A DNA stretch of 64,000 bases, from assembly GCA_023431405.1 (NCBI GenBank), contig JAEYVZ010000006.1, positions 62,001 through 126,000 of the forward strand, in the 5' to 3' direction. Positions 63,394 to 64,000 of the stretch are shown piece by piece. Both the position numbers and the translations under genes were made by a program. Position 1 is the stretch's first letter. Every line of letters begins with the position of its first letter. The DNA is from Actinomycetes bacterium. GTDB lineage: Bacteria; Actinomycetota; Actinomycetes; Actinomycetales; Microbacteriaceae. Under the pieces are notes generated by a model. It made no database searches and was not told where the DNA came from. It worked only from the letters and a program-made list of their open reading frames with translations.

Positions 63394-64000
63394 GGCGCGA
63401 TCCCGGCCAGAGCCGGCTGGAAGCCGAGCCGCTTGTTCTCGCAGCATCCGGGACGACACACGTCGTACCAGGGCCCGAGGTCGGTCAGGTGAGGACGATC
63501 CTCCGGCGCGGTGCCGCGCAGGCGCTCCTCGATGAGGTCGACGAGCCCGGCGACGTAGGCGGGGTGGGTGCCCGGCGTGGCGGTGCGCAGCGCCACGAGC
63601 CCGAGGCGCTCGGCGGTCTCCATCGCCTCGGTGTCGAGGTCCCAGAGCACCTCCATGTGATCGCTGACGAAGCCCAGCGGCACGATCAGCACCGCCTTGC
63701 GCCCGCGCCCGGGAAGCTCCTCGAGCGCGTCGTTGATGTCGGGCTCGAGCCACGGCACCTGCGGCGGACCCGACCGGCTCTGGAAGACGAGCCGCCACGT
63801 CGACCCGATGCCGAGCTGCGCCATGATCTGCTCGGCGACGGCCGTGTGCTGGGCGACGTACGCGCCGCCGGCCCCGAAGCCGCGCTCGGGCGGTCCGGAA
63901 CGGTCGGCGTCGGAGTCGGGGATGGAATGCGTCGAGAACAGCACCTCGACGTCGTTCGCGAGATCGGTGATGCCGCGCGCGCGGAGCTCGTCGACGGCGG
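63390..64000 (-). CDS. hemH: Ferrochelatase, 5' end beyond the window
   Basis: Inserts iron into coproporphyrin III (or protoporphyrin IX). About 203 codons of the C-terminal part are present, reading from AVDELRARGITD at the window edge. FSTHSIPDSD gives the metal-binding His motif near the start of the visible part, VPLGFVSDHMEVLWDLD contains the second conserved His/Glu region, and the C-terminal YDVCRPGCCENKR has Cys residues expected for the [2Fe-2S] cluster of actinobacterial enzymes. In actinobacteria this enzyme normally works in the coproporphyrin-dependent route. The stop overlaps the hemC start as GTGA. Confidence 0.94.
   Translation of the reverse strand, partial: AVDELRARGITDLANDVEVLFSTHSIPDSDADRSGPPERGFGAGGAYVAQHTAVAEQIMAQLGIGSTWRLVFQSRSGPPQVPWLEPDINDALEELPGRGRKAVLIVPLGFVSDHMEVLWDLDTEAMETAERLGLVALRTATPGTHPAYVAGLVDLIEERLRGTAPEDRPHLTDLGPWYDVCRPGCCENKRLGFQPALAGIAP

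Overview
The window is high-GC actinobacterial chromosome, roughly 70% G+C by eye. Gene content, order and protein style point to Microbacteriaceae, most likely Microbacterium or a close relative. The evidence includes DUF4307 followed by greA, the eno-ftsB-DUF501-S8 peptidase cluster, the mfd-pth-rplY cluster and the hemH-hemC-hemD-hemB-hemL run. It is a dense housekeeping and metabolic segment of about 60 protein genes and two tRNAs. I saw no rRNA, insertion sequence, phage gene or CRISPR array. No stretch over 300 bases lacks a gene. The largest gaps are 34361-34592 (232 bases) and 52349-52544 (196 bases).

Layout. 1-9632: uppS (cut by the window start), a hemolysin III family protein, a small membrane protein, DUF4307, greA, ilvA with an AI-2E family transporter, HtpX-like protease and LemA, then a sugar-lactone oxidase coupled to a PLP enzyme. 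9764-12537: an ABC exporter pair and a membrane protein with a Pro-Gly-Glu-Thr-Ala repeat. 12628-17889: tRNA-Leu, a type II NADH dehydrogenase gene broken by a one-base frameshift, an S8 peptidase, DUF501, ftsB and eno. 17986-29415: methyltransferase, DUF1648, hisS, mazG, nhaA, ppc, a gamma-carbonic-anhydrase-like protein, gdhA and an amino-acid permease. 29395-37898: mfd, pth, rplY, a 40-residue membrane protein, a degenerate gluconokinase paralogue, gntK, gnd and VanZ. 37970-43225: a two-component system and a three-gene flavin electron-transfer cluster. 43306-48608: P-type ATPase, prs, glmU and tRNA-Gln. 48695-56257: a large secreted endo-galactanase with a candidate operator pair, MarR, ABC-F and an Eis-like acetyltransferase. 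56349-64000: ispE, aldo/keto reductase, rsmA, then hemL, hemB, hemD, hemC and hemH (cut by the window end).

How the genes connect. gntK and gnd carry gluconate to ribulose 5-phosphate, and prs draws on the pentose pool. eno and ppc sit at the PEP node. Five consecutive genes cover most of haem synthesis. The FMN-binding lipoprotein, ApbE and the RnfD-like/flavin reductase fusion look like a route for moving electrons from cytosolic NAD(P)H to the outside of the membrane.

Expression signals. Twelve genes have a TANNNT -10 hexamer whose last base lies 7 or 8 nt before the start codon, ten of them at exactly 7, and marR has GATAAT at 7. This predicts leaderless mRNAs and fixes several start codons. 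Eleven gene pairs overlap by ATGA or GTGA. The most notable single observations are the leaderless promoter set, the frameshift in the NADH-binding motif of NDH-2, a tRNA with Leu(UAA) anticodon but no long variable arm, glmU starting one base after tRNA-Gln, and the flavin electron-transfer cluster.
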